DNA of 49,922 bases from Nostoc sp. T09 (lineage in GTDB: Bacteria; Cyanobacteriota; Cyanobacteriia; Cyanobacteriales; Nostocaceae), in contig NZ_MTAV01000096.1 of assembly GCF_002154695.1 (NCBI RefSeq), forward strand, positions 1 to 49,922, written 5' to 3'. Made by a program: the position numbers and the translations under genes. Positions 42,015-49,922 of the stretch are shown piece after piece. Each line of letters opens with the position of its first letter. Positions within the stretch are counted from its first letter, which is position 1. The notes below the pieces were generated by a model. It worked only from the letters and a program-made list of their open reading frames with translations, ran no database searches and was not told the origin of the DNA.

Positions 42015-44931
42015 ATCTCCGGCTGCGGCTATTCACCAATACAGGTGGCAAAAAGCGCTTTAGTACCGATTCTGTAAGGTAGGTATTTAACTCGACGACC
42101 CGTCGTTCATTTTCTTTCAAGGCTAAGAGATTCCTGACTTCTGCCAGAAGTTCCCGATCATTAAAAGGTTTGGCTAAATAGGCATCTGCACCATGTTCGG
42201 TGCTTTCAATACGGGTTTCCTCATCAACTTTTGCTGTAAGCAAAATGACTGGTGTTCCTTTCAATTTATCTTCGTTGCGGATCATCCGAATCATTTCCAG
42301 CCCCGTCACCAAGGGCATCATTAAGTCAGTGATAATCAAACTGGGTGACATTTTTTGAGCTATTTGCAATCCTTCTGCACCGTTACGAGCCGTATAGACT
42401 TGATAGCCATTGCCGCGAATTATCTCAGATACATAGGTTCGCAGATCTGGGTTATCATCTACAACTAAAATTGAATGTCTAGCCTTTAAGCTGCTGCCAT
42501 TATTGTACTCTTGAGATTCCTGAGTATCAGAATTGGGTGATAGGTCTTTTGGAAGGTTATCGATATTTTCTATGGTCGGCTCTACTAGTTCTAAATCAGC
42601 CAATTCCACACTGGCCCGGCTAGTATTTAGTTCACAAGGAGTTTCCTGTACTTGATGTATAGGTAAGTGAGTATTGCCAGTCAAAAGGCATAGTGTAAAG
42701 CTAGTACCCTCACCGTAAACTGATTCTACAGTTATTTTACCGCCGTGCATTTCTACCAATTCTTTGACTAAAGCCAAACCCAAACCACTACCTTCATAAG
42801 AACGGTTTTCTGAACCTTCGGCTTGGCGGAATCGCTCAAATAGGTGAGGAATTTGTTCTTGAACAATGCCAATTCCTGTGTCTTGTACTTGTAATATGCA
42901 ATTATTCCCTTCAGATATGAGCCTGACGCCGATTGTGCCACCTTCAGGGGTAAACTTCATTGCATTCGACAGGAGGTTATACAGTACCTTGTCAAATTTT
43001 TCCATATCCAAGTAAACTTGAGGGCATTCACCTAAATCGGTGACTAGATGTAACCCTTTTTTCTCACAGTAGGGGCGAAAAGATTCCACAATTTGACTGA
43101 CAAATTCATCTAAATCGCAAGGACGGAAACTAGGCTGCATTCTCCCAGCATCCAAGCGTTGCAGATCTAATAGTTGATTTACCAGCCTGAGCAATCGGCG
43201 GGAGTTACGCAAAGCGATCGCACTTTGAGCATAGGATAATCCTTCACCAATACTTACGGCTGATTCTAAAGGTCCTTGAATTAAGGTAATAGGAGTGCGG
43301 AACTCATGGGAAATATTTTGGAAAAATTCGGTTTTTTGTTTATCTAATTGCAACAAGCGCTCAGCTTGGTCGCGAGTCTTTTGATATAGACGTGATTGTT
43401 GTACAGCGATCGCCGCTTGAACTGCCACAGCCTTAGCTAACTCTATCTCAGAAGCTAACCACCGACGTGATTTGTTACCTTCACGTAAAGTGATACTACC
43501 GATGCATTTACCATCAGCCAATAAGGGAACAACCATGAGCGATCGTGCTGGCATTTTCAAAGGCAAATCAAATCCCCTGATTTCTGCTGGACAATTGCTC
43601 ATATCAGCAATTACTACTGGCTCCTGTGTCCGCAAAATTTCTTGCAGAATCAGATTCTCCTTAATTGGGGCCTGAGAGTGGGGTAAATCTTGTGTTAGGT
43701 AATGATGATTGCTACTTAATACTTTTTCCTGGGCTGACTTAATCCTATTTTCTAAATTTTGAGAACTATCATATAGTCCCACACACTCCACAAACTCATC
43801 TTCTTCTGTCCATAAAGACAGAACGCAGCCATTGACTTGTAAGGCTTGTCCGAGTTGTTCGGTAATAGCTGCAAAGATATCTTGAGGATCAAGGCTAGAG
43901 CGAATCGCTGTAGTAATTGTATTGATCAGAGCTTCTCTCTTGGCAAGAGCGCGCACTTGCTCGTAAGTATAGGCTTGGGACAAAGCAAGAGCTGCCTGAT
44001 CCGCTACCATCAACACTAGCTGCACTTCCTCTTCCCTCCAAATGCGGGACTGGGAGCATTGGTGCAGTGCTAGGACTGCCATCAGTTCTTGTTGGCAAAT
44101 TAGCGGTACAACTAGGCTAGAACAGATGTTAGCTGCAATAAAAGCTGCGCCACGTTGTCGCAGTTCTGGAGTCTCGCCCTGAACGCGTTCATCATCTGCG
44201 ATATTATGAATCACTTGTACTTCGCGGGTTTCCCACACTGTCTCAGCCAATAGAGGTTGAGAGACAAAGGAACTGAAGGGAGAAGCAAAAGAATTATCTG
44301 CTTGCTCTCCTGCTCCCTCTTGAGAGGCCTTCTGGTAAATGAATCCTTCATCGACCAATTGCCCATCTTGGAAGGGACGTAAAAGACAGACGTCCACTTC
44401 CAACATATGACCCACTGTATCGACAATTGCTTGTAAAATTTGTCGATAGTCTAAAGCACTACGAATCGTATTAGTGACAGTATTCAGCAGTGATTCCTGA
44501 CGTAGTGTGCGCGTTAATTCCCGAGTACGGGCTTTGAGGACATTGTGAGTATCAAGGGCCTGGCGTACTACTGCTTTGAGTTCCTCAGCTTCCCACGGTT
44601 TGGTGACATATTTGAAAACCTTCCCAGCATTGATGGCTTCCACTAAGTCTTCGACATCCGTGTAGCCAGTTAAGATAATCCGGATAATATCTGGATATTG
44701 AGTTGCTGTCAGGCTCAAAAATTCTGTACCGCTCATTATTGGCATCCGCTGATCGGAGATGATCACTGAAACCTCTCCCTCTTGTGCCAGTAGATCCAGT
44801 GCCGCCGGACCAGAAGTTGCCCTTAGCACCTTATAATCGCGATAAAAGGTGCGGTAAAGCAAGTCAAGGTTGTCTGGCTCATCATCGACAACCAAAATTT
44901 TAGGCTTACTGTTTGCTTGTTGGGATTTCAT
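41962..44931 (-). CDS. Hybrid sensor histidine kinase (REC-GAF-GAF-HisKA-HATPase-REC)
   Basis: A 989-residue soluble signalling protein. The domains run in this order. First is a REC domain with acceptor D60 (VIISDQRMP), then two GAF sensor domains (about 150-330 and 345-525). HisKA has H542 in NISHEFRTPITL. HATPase shows NLLSNAMKFTP and EGSGLGLALVKELVEMHGG, and the second REC has acceptor D869 (LIITDLMMP). The last 20 residues (SRSRRFDFRFTTRTALDYS) are out-of-frame reading of what should be a cyclase domain. The two GAF domains have no obvious bilin cysteine motif. It probably senses a small ligand or redox state and controlled cyclic-nucleotide production. Confidence 0.93.
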   Translation of the reverse strand: MKSQQANSKPKILVVDDEPDNLDLLYRTFYRDYKVLRATSGPAALDLLAQEGEVSVIISDQRMPIMSGTEFLSLTATQYPDIIRIILTGYTDVEDLVEAINAGKVFKYVTKPWEAEELKAVVRQALDTHNVLKARTRELTRTLRQESLLNTVTNTIRSALDYRQILQAIVDTVGHMLEVDVCLLRPFQDGQLVDEGFIYQKASQEGAGEQADNSFASPFSSFVSQPLLAETVWETREVQVIHNIADDERVQGETPELRQRGAAFIAANICSSLVVPLICQQELMAVLALHQCSQSRIWREEEVQLVLMVADQAALALSQAYTYEQVRALAKREALINTITTAIRSSLDPQDIFAAITEQLGQALQVNGCVLSLWTEEDEFVECVGLYDSSQNLENRIKSAQEKVLSSNHHYLTQDLPHSQAPIKENLILQEILRTQEPVVIADMSNCPAEIRGFDLPLKMPARSLMVVPLLADGKCIGSITLREGNKSRRWLASEIELAKAVAVQAAIAVQQSRLYQKTRDQAERLLQLDKQKTEFFQNISHEFRTPITLIQGPLESAVSIGEGLSYAQSAIALRNSRRLLRLVNQLLDLQRLDAGRMQPSFRPCDLDEFVSQIVESFRPYCEKKGLHLVTDLGECPQVYLDMEKFDKVLYNLLSNAMKFTPEGGTIGVRLISEGNNCILQVQDTGIGIVQEQIPHLFERFRQAEGSENRSYEGSGLGLALVKELVEMHGGKITVESVYGEGTSFTLCLLTGNTHLPIHQVQETPCELNTSRASVELADLELVEPTIENIDNLPKDLSPNSDTQESQEYNNGSSLKARHSILVVDDNPDLRTYVSEIIRGNGYQVYTARNGAEGLQIAQKMSPSLIITDLMMPLVTGLEMIRMIRNEDKLKGTPVILLTAKVDEETRIESTEHGADAYLAKPFNDRELLAEVRNLLALKENERRVVELNTYLTESVLKRFLPPVLVNSRSRRFDFRFTTRTALDYSFVQ

Positions 44932-45066
44932 GCACCGCTTTCCTGCTGCAACGGCAGTTGGATAAAGAATAATCTGATCAGATAGGGATATTTCTGAGTC
45001 AGGTAAGAGCAGAGCATTTTGACGAATAAAGCTGTATGGCTACATAAGTGCTGAGTGTAAAAGCAT

Positions 45067-45261
45067 TTACTCACAGTAATTCGCCTCAATGGCTTGTAAT
45101 GATTGCCATTCGCTCTGAAGTAGGGCAGTTGCTTTGATATTCAGTTTTAGTCTTACAGAGTTGATGCTTGCCAAATCTTCCCTCACCTCCGGCGAGAACT
45201 GTCCAAATACTATACACGTACAGCACTCAAAGCTGGCTGAAAAATCCATCTGTAGCTGCAT
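45067..45261 (-). CDS. Small hypothetical protein
   Basis: A 64-residue frame (MQLQMDFSASFECCTCIVFG, then EVREDLASINSVRLKLNI). The Cys-rich start (CCTC) and an AGGGAAAA element about nine bases before the ATG give slight support. It precedes the hybrid kinase on the same strand and could be co-transcribed with it. I do not recognise it. Confidence 0.35.
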   Translation of the reverse strand: MQLQMDFSASFECCTCIVFGQFSPEVREDLASINSVRLKLNIKATALLQSEWQSLQAIEANYCE

Positions 45262-46332
45262 ATTAAGTTTTCCCTGTGCAGGAGTTGCACTAACACTTAT
45301 CGGTAAATTTTATTTATGATACTCATGTTAGAGTCAGCAATATTACAAGGATAAGATGTAATCTCATAGTATACAATTAGACAAATACCTGTTTCTAATA
45401 AGGAATAAAGCAAGACTGTTGGGGAATGAATCTGGAGTTGTACCCTTTAATGCCTCATTGCCAAAAGCAACTAATACAGCGATAGCCATAGGCGGCAAGC
45501 TCCAGCCTAGAAACTAGAAAATGGGAAATAATCAACAGTCTTATAAAATTCATGCCTGTATAAAGTAAGGCAGCACAGGTAGATTTGGTTTGGATCACCT
45601 TCACCTCTAATCTGAAAGTAAATTATGAATTTAGGATGCTGCCTAAATAAGTACAAAGGTAACAAAACACCTAAATATATTTTTGGTTGAGATCAAACGT
45701 TGATGTCCATGCAGATCTCAATAGTTGCCTAATCTATAACTTATCTAGGCAATTTTCCAAAAATATCAATAACAGGTTCAAATTCTCGTGCTGGTTCAGA
45801 AAATAGATTCAAAACAACTATTTGTAAACTTTTTTAGCTCAATACTAGGTATTTATAAGATCTCGTCATCTTACAAAGTCTAACGTCATGAATTATACAT
45901 AGTTATTTTTAATACTATAGCAATCTTTTAAGTTCAAAGCCTATACCTTAGCTGTGATATTAAGCTGGGATATATTGTATTTAGGCAAGACTCATTTTTT
46001 TCCATATTGCTTAACCTCCTATAGTTAGTAACCTAACGCCGTGTGCGGCTTTTTCAAAACTCTATATTTCACAGGGATTCTAAAAAAGTGTGATTTGAAT
46101 GAATAAAGACAAAACTCGTATCTACAGAATACCGATTATGGCTAGGTTTTGAGATTTTGCGAAATATTAAGTTCCACACCGCTTAATCTATAAATAGATT
46201 ACCCAAAAGGGCACAGAGTATGTTATTACCTTGAAAAATAACCGAGATCATCGATATCATCTATATCAAGGTGTATAACAATATTATTAAAGCTGCGAAA
46301 TGCACTGTCTGTTTTTTACAAAAAGGCTTCGC
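45262..46332. other. Long gene-free spacer
   Basis: Over 1 kb, AT-rich, with no frame that I trust on either strand. A short GCCG-TGTG-CGGC hairpin followed by T residues (about 46039-46055) looks like a weak terminator and could mark the end of a small RNA. I cannot name one. Confidence 0.45.
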
Positions 46333-46333
46333 G

Positions 46334-46383
46334 CTTTGCTGACTCAGTGAGCAAAAGAGAATTTGCATTATTATTGCAAATTC
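46334..46383 (+). promoter_or_regulatory. Two adjacent hairpins in the leader of the acetyltransferase gene
   Basis: CTTTGCT (46334-46340) with AGCAAAAG (46350-46357), then GAATTTGCA (46359-46367) with TGCAAATTC (46375-46383). They end 54 bases before the TTG start and may form a structured 5' leader. Confidence 0.35.
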
Positions 46384-46437
46384 AAAGCTCTCCTCCGCTA
46401 AGGGTTTTCATTAAGTTTGTATGGTGTTTGAGGATAT

Positions 46438-47097
46438 TTGAGAAAATTTTCGTTAAATTTAATTAATACTAAACTAGCCTTGACATCCTGGTTTTTTCAC
46501 CCATACCACCAAGAGCCAGTCACAGTTGCCGCCGATTTGTCTGAGCGCCAATTCCAAATCCGTGCTGCAACGCCTGCCGATCTGAGTGGGGTTGCCCAGA
46601 TTATTACTGAAAGTTTTCACTCCCAACAAGGGATATGGGGATGGGCTTTTCCATTACTACGTTTGGGAATTTATGAAGACTTGAAGCACCGTCTGGCATT
46701 ACCTGCACCCCATCACATTTGTTTAGTTGCTGCCGACACTACTAGAGGTGCGGCTGATAACTTAGTAGGAACTGTAGAATTAGGTGTACGTTTTAGTAAT
46801 TCATGGACACAAGCCGGCAGAAGTTTTCCCTATCTGTCTAATTTAGCTGTTCGCCCAGAATACCGTAGGCATGGCGTGGCTTCAGGGTTATTGCAAAACT
46901 GTGAGAAAGTTTCTCAGGAATGGGGATTCCAGGACTTATACCTGCATGTTTTAGAAAATAACTACCAGGCACGGCAACTATATTTCAAGTTGGGATACCG
47001 AGTAGATAAAGTCGAATCTAATTGGAATATATTTTTCCCAAAACACTCAAGTCAGATATTACTACATAAACATCTAAACAATAATTCAATTATTTGA
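46438..47097 (+). CDS. GNAT-family N-acetyltransferase
   Basis: A 219-residue protein. After a 38-residue lead (INTKLALTSWFFHPYHQEPV), the GNAT fold begins at FQIRAATPADLSGVAQIITESF. The acetyl-CoA-binding motif A is LSNLAVRPEYRRHGVASGLLQ (R/Q-x-x-G-x-A version). DLYLHVLENNYQARQLYFKLGYRV is motif B. The substrate is unknown (protein, RimI-like, or small amine). The only available start is TTG at 46438, with GAGG only four bases before it. A strongly structured leader lies upstream. Confidence 0.88.
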   Translation: MRKFSLNLINTKLALTSWFFHPYHQEPVTVAADLSERQFQIRAATPADLSGVAQIITESFHSQQGIWGWAFPLLRLGIYEDLKHRLALPAPHHICLVAADTTRGAADNLVGTVELGVRFSNSWTQAGRSFPYLSNLAVRPEYRRHGVASGLLQNCEKVSQEWGFQDLYLHVLENNYQARQLYFKLGYRVDKVESNWNIFFPKHSSQILLHKHLNNNSII

Positions 47098-47876
47098 AAT
47101 TTACTTTAGGCATTGTTCAGGCAGATCTGACAGCATGTAATTGATTGTCCAAGAAGAGTTTAATATTTGGGTTTTGTATTTAAAGATTTTACTAGATTAA
47201 GCCACTATTTGGGTTAAGTATTTTTTTGATGCTGTAGCATATAGTACAATATATTTATGTTTAGCAAAAAATGATATTATCTGCTATTTTTAGTAACTAT
47301 TTTAATTACATAATATTTATTTTTGTTATTTGGCTGCAATCTATTATTGATACAATATTTATTGAGATGCTTTTGATTTATAGGATGTAGGCTCAATTTA
47401 AAATTAATATTTTTCAATTTATGAAATTTTTATTAATGATATGTTTCAAAACTAAGTAGATGCAATTAAAAAAATATTTCTTCATAGGTTAGGCTTATTT
47501 AGTAAGTTATGATAAATAGCTGTAACTAAAAATTTTAAACCCAACATTTTGAAATATATAAAAATCAATTACAGTGAATATATAAACATAAATTAACATC
47601 TAGTAGATAATCAAATCCTCATCATAACTTTGTATTTAAGATATTGATCTTTATAAAAACTTTAAAAAAACTTGACTTGAATAGAAGACAAACCCAATTA
47701 TTTTTCATAAAATATGATTACTCAATTGTTCAGTCAAAGCTATTTATTCATATTTTAGTCAAATTGACCATAAAAGTTCCTAATAATAAGAAAAATCAAA
47801 AGTCTCATTTGATTTAACAGCAAATTACAGATTTTAGTGCATACTACTACTCAATTATTCGTAAATCTAAGAAAAC
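47098..47876. other. Very AT-rich gene-free spacer
   Basis: About 780 bases with almost no GC-rich stretch and no frame of note. It may hold the promoter of the following gene. No repeats of the window's other families are seen. Confidence 0.5.
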
Positions 47877-48431
47877 ATGGATAGCGAACAACGCCGACGC
47901 TATCAGATTGCTATGGTATCAACTTATTATCCTGAAACCAGTTTCTTTGACAATGTTGTCATGCCAGACGGAACTGAGCAATCGCAAGGCTCGGATATCC
48001 TCACACTACTACATACTGGAAAGGTGTTCATCGTCAATAGTCGTAAACGGAATGGTTTAATTCTCTATAAACGCTACCATGCGGAGTTTGCCGGACCTGG
48101 GGCGGCTGTAGGCGGAGACTATGATTGTGATTGCCAAAGAGCATTACCTATAGGTAATTTGTCTTTATTAACTCCCGAATCTTATGAAGAGCGTCAGAAA
48201 GCTTATTTAATTAGGCGACAATGGATTCGCTTGATCAAACAAATCACAGAAAACCCAGTGCCTCAGCAACGAGTCCAGAAGATTCTCGATCAATTTGAAC
48301 AATACTTTCCATTGGAAACGGTAGCTAATTTACCAGATGTTGCTTTTGCCCTGTTAGTAGGTGTATTGCCACAAACGGTGAAAATGGTACGCCGTATGGG
48401 CAGTGGAGTAGAAGGTAGGTTTAATTACTAA
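47877..48431 (+). CDS. Conserved-looking cyanobacterial hypothetical protein
   Basis: A 184-residue soluble protein that I do not recognise. It has an N-terminal mixed region (MDSEQRRRYQIAMVSTYYPE), a glycine-rich turn with a Cys pair (GPGAAVGGDYDCDCQRALPI) and a helical C-terminal half (EERQKAYLIRRQWIRLIKQI to VANLPDVAFALLVGVLPQTV). Its AT use is like its neighbours'. It converges on hisC with only 12 bases between the two stops. Confidence 0.75.
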   Translation: MDSEQRRRYQIAMVSTYYPETSFFDNVVMPDGTEQSQGSDILTLLHTGKVFIVNSRKRNGLILYKRYHAEFAGPGAAVGGDYDCDCQRALPIGNLSLLTPESYEERQKAYLIRRQWIRLIKQITENPVPQQRVQKILDQFEQYFPLETVANLPDVAFALLVGVLPQTVKMVRRMGSGVEGRFNY

Positions 48432-48443
48432 GCAAGTTGATGG

Positions 48444-49592
48444 TTAAAATGGAAGATTTGCTACAGCAGCCTGTAACCGATTTAGGGTGCGGGTATTTTC
48501 TTCATGCGTCCCTATAGTAATTCGTAATGCTCCGCTCAGAAGACGTACAAGCGTACCAGATTTTCTAAGTTGTTGATGAAGACTGTTTAGAGCTGCGTCT
48601 TGAAGGATACAGCTATTTGGTGTGACACGTAAGTAAATAAAGTTAGCTGCGCTGGCTGTGACTTGCAAGGCTGGGTATGGTGACAACGCGTCGATTAGGT
48701 TGTCGCGTTCAGTCAGTGTTTGAGAAATCGATGCGAGTAAGAGCTTGCGGTTTTGCAACGCTACTAATGCTGCGGCTATTGAGAAACTGGGGAGATTGTA
48801 AGGTAAGCGAACTTTTTCTAAGATGGCGATCGCTTCTGGATGAGCGATGCAATAGCCTATGCGCATAGCTGCCAAACGGAAAGCTTTGGAAAAAGTACGT
48901 AATATTACCCAGTTCGTCCGCTGTAATAATTCTCCCACTAAGGTAGTTTGGCTAAATTCAAAGTAAGCTTCATCAATTACTACCAAAATTTCTTCGCTTA
49001 GACTTCTTAACCATGCTAACTCTGCCCCAGTTAAGCAATTGGCAGTAGGAGAATTCGGATGTACTACGAAAACCACCCGAATCGGGGGATTTTGCGTTTG
49101 TTCAATAGCAGATTGTGCAGCTTGTAAATCTATTTCAAAATTGGCTTCATTTCTACCCACTTCCACTACGGTAATACCCAAAGTTTTTGCCAAAATCCCA
49201 TACATAGAGAAAGTGGGATTGGCAACTAAAATTGACCCCTCTCCTGCCAGACAGGTGGCGATTAATAAAGAACGGATCAGTTCATCTGAACCATTACCCA
49301 CAGAAATGTTAGCAGTAGTAACGCTAGTAGATGATAGGGCTGCTGACTCATTAACGTACAGAGCGATCGCTTCTTTGAGCTGCTCATGCCCTCCATCAGG
49401 GTAACGATTTGTTTCAATTATTTGCTGATATGTCCAAGCCAGCTTTTCTTTTAATTCTGGTGGCAAATCATAAGGGCTTTCATTCGTATCCAGCCGATCA
49501 AACTGCGTCGCCACTGCTTCGGCTGTATCGCTGCTAGGATGGGGTTTGTAAGCCGTGAATTGAGCTAAATCCGACCGGATGAAAGGAAGCAT
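48444..49592 (-). CDS. hisC: Histidinol-phosphate aminotransferase
   Basis: PLP-dependent transamination of imidazole-acetol phosphate to histidinol phosphate in histidine synthesis; it may also act on aromatic substrates. The 382 residues follow the class-II aminotransferase pattern: [17 protein letters not shown] near the start, the cofactor-phosphate region [37 protein letters not shown], and the PLP lysine in [17 protein letters not shown]. No other his genes are nearby, as is usual in cyanobacteria. Confidence 0.93.
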   Translation of the reverse strand: MLPFIRSDLAQFTAYKPHPSSDTAEAVATQFDRLDTNESPYDLPPELKEKLAWTYQQIIETNRYPDGGHEQLKEAIALYVNESAALSSTSVTTANISVGNGSDELIRSLLIATCLAGEGSILVANPTFSMYGILAKTLGITVVEVGRNEANFEIDLQAAQSAIEQTQNPPIRVVFVVHPNSPTANCLTGAELAWLRSLSEEILVVIDEAYFEFSQTTLVGELLQRTNWVILRTFSKAFRLAAMRIGYCIAHPEAIAILEKVRLPYNLPSFSIAAALVALQNRKLLLASISQTLTERDNLIDALSPYPALQVTASAANFIYLRVTPNSCILQDAALNSLHQQLRKSGTLVRLLSGALRITIGTHEENTRTLNRLQAAVANLPF

Positions 49593-49600
49593 AATTTTTA

Positions 49601-49658
49601 GTCAAGAGTCATTGGTCATTAGTCAATAGTCATTAGTAATGGACAAAAGACCAATGAC
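49601..49658. repeat. STRR-like tract plus inverted copy before hisC
   Basis: Six heptamers GTCAAGA, GTCATTG, GTCATTA, GTCAATA, GTCATTA, GTAATGG (49601-49642). GTCATTGGTC (49608-49617) is also the exact complement of GACCAATGAC (49649-49658), so the tract can fold on itself. It occupies the hisC upstream region. Confidence 0.82.
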
Positions 49659-49683
49659 TAAGGACATTTGTGCTGTGAGAAGT

Positions 49684-49922
49684 TCATATTTTACAGCTTC
49701 CGGGTAACTGGCAGAACAAGTGAATGGCTTCCCATATTTCTTCCATGACATTTCCCAAGCTGTGATCGCTGTCGAGTTCTACTAAATCCACCCAAGGACG
49801 CGATCGCGCAAATTCGCGACTCGCAGTAATAGGAATGACTTCATCCTTAGTTCCATGCAAAATTAACGTGAGTTCGACGGATAGGAAAGCGCAAAAAGCT
49901 GACTATAGATGAATTTGCTTAA
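49684..49922 (-). pseudogene. C-terminal part of an alpha/beta hydrolase, frameshifted and cut by the window edge
   Basis: From about 49875 down to the TGA at 49684 the frame reads LTLILHGTKDEVIPITASRE, then WVDLVELDSDHSLGNVMEEI and ends QLPGSCKI. It has the catalytic Asp (KDEV) and His (DHSL) regions of YqiA-type alpha/beta hydrolases. Upstream, the frame that makes sense (LSKFIYSQLFALSYP) is one base out of phase; this frame meets TAG a few codons earlier. Restoring one G at 49876-49880 would join them. The N-terminal part lies beyond the window. Confidence 0.65.

Overview
The window looks like chromosome from a filamentous, heterocyst-type cyanobacterium (Nostocales; Nostoc, Tolypothrix or Calothrix-like). 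The evidence is photosynthetic genes (psaE, psb28, ndhO), the class II fructose/sedoheptulose bisphosphatase, many HIP1 octamers (GCGATCGC), and intergenic tracts of degenerate 7-base tandem repeats of the STRR type known from heterocystous cyanobacteria. No plasmid, phage or complete insertion sequence is visible.

Layout. 0.1-3 kb: a glutaredoxin, then a partly duplicated DUF981 membrane protein whose 3' ends (151 bp, about 91% identical) bracket three accessory genes. 3.2-8.7 kb: glpX and hemA, then four small regulators (a start-less ArsR, an excisionase-like HTH, and two tandem ArsR-DUF2087 paralogues with a shared operator) and a HIT protein. 8.7-13 kb: livG-livM amino-acid transport genes, a RelE/ParE toxin-antitoxin pair and pgi. 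13-19.2 kb: an accessory block with an alpha/beta hydrolase, a hypothetical plus retropepsin-like pair, and a tight three-gene operon (winged-helix protein, P-loop ATPase, PD-(D/E)XK nuclease). I consider that operon the best candidate for an undescribed defence or DNA-processing system. 19.6-21.2 kb: a lipoprotein, a protein made of five 18-20 residue repeats, and a 345-bp MITE-like element.

21.2-33.7 kb is mostly housekeeping: mdh, ndhO, mutM, psaE, a fibrillin, a DUF3134 protein, mraY, a MoaB/Mog protein, psb28, dtd (with an in-frame 24-bp insertion), tRNA-Met, a LysM/M23 murein hydrolase, trmL and gshA. 34.5-39.5 kb: a repeat-rich spacer, a TMEM14 protein, a DUF815 ATPase, and a membrane coiled-coil/TerB-C protein followed by a BrxD/DUF2791-like ATPase. 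That last pair resembles an incomplete TerB-ATPase-helicase system. 40-45 kb: tRNA-Gly, a TonB/TolA-like protein with 48-bp coding repeats, and a hybrid histidine kinase whose C-terminal nucleotide-cyclase domain has been split off by a frameshift. 45-50 kb: long AT-rich spacers, a GNAT acetyltransferase, a hypothetical protein, hisC and a frameshifted alpha/beta-hydrolase fragment at the edge.

Two apparent single-base frameshifts (near 42030 and 49878) and one gene without a usable start codon suggest either recent gene decay or errors in a draft sequence. Raw reads would separate these. All identities and residue numbers were counted by hand.
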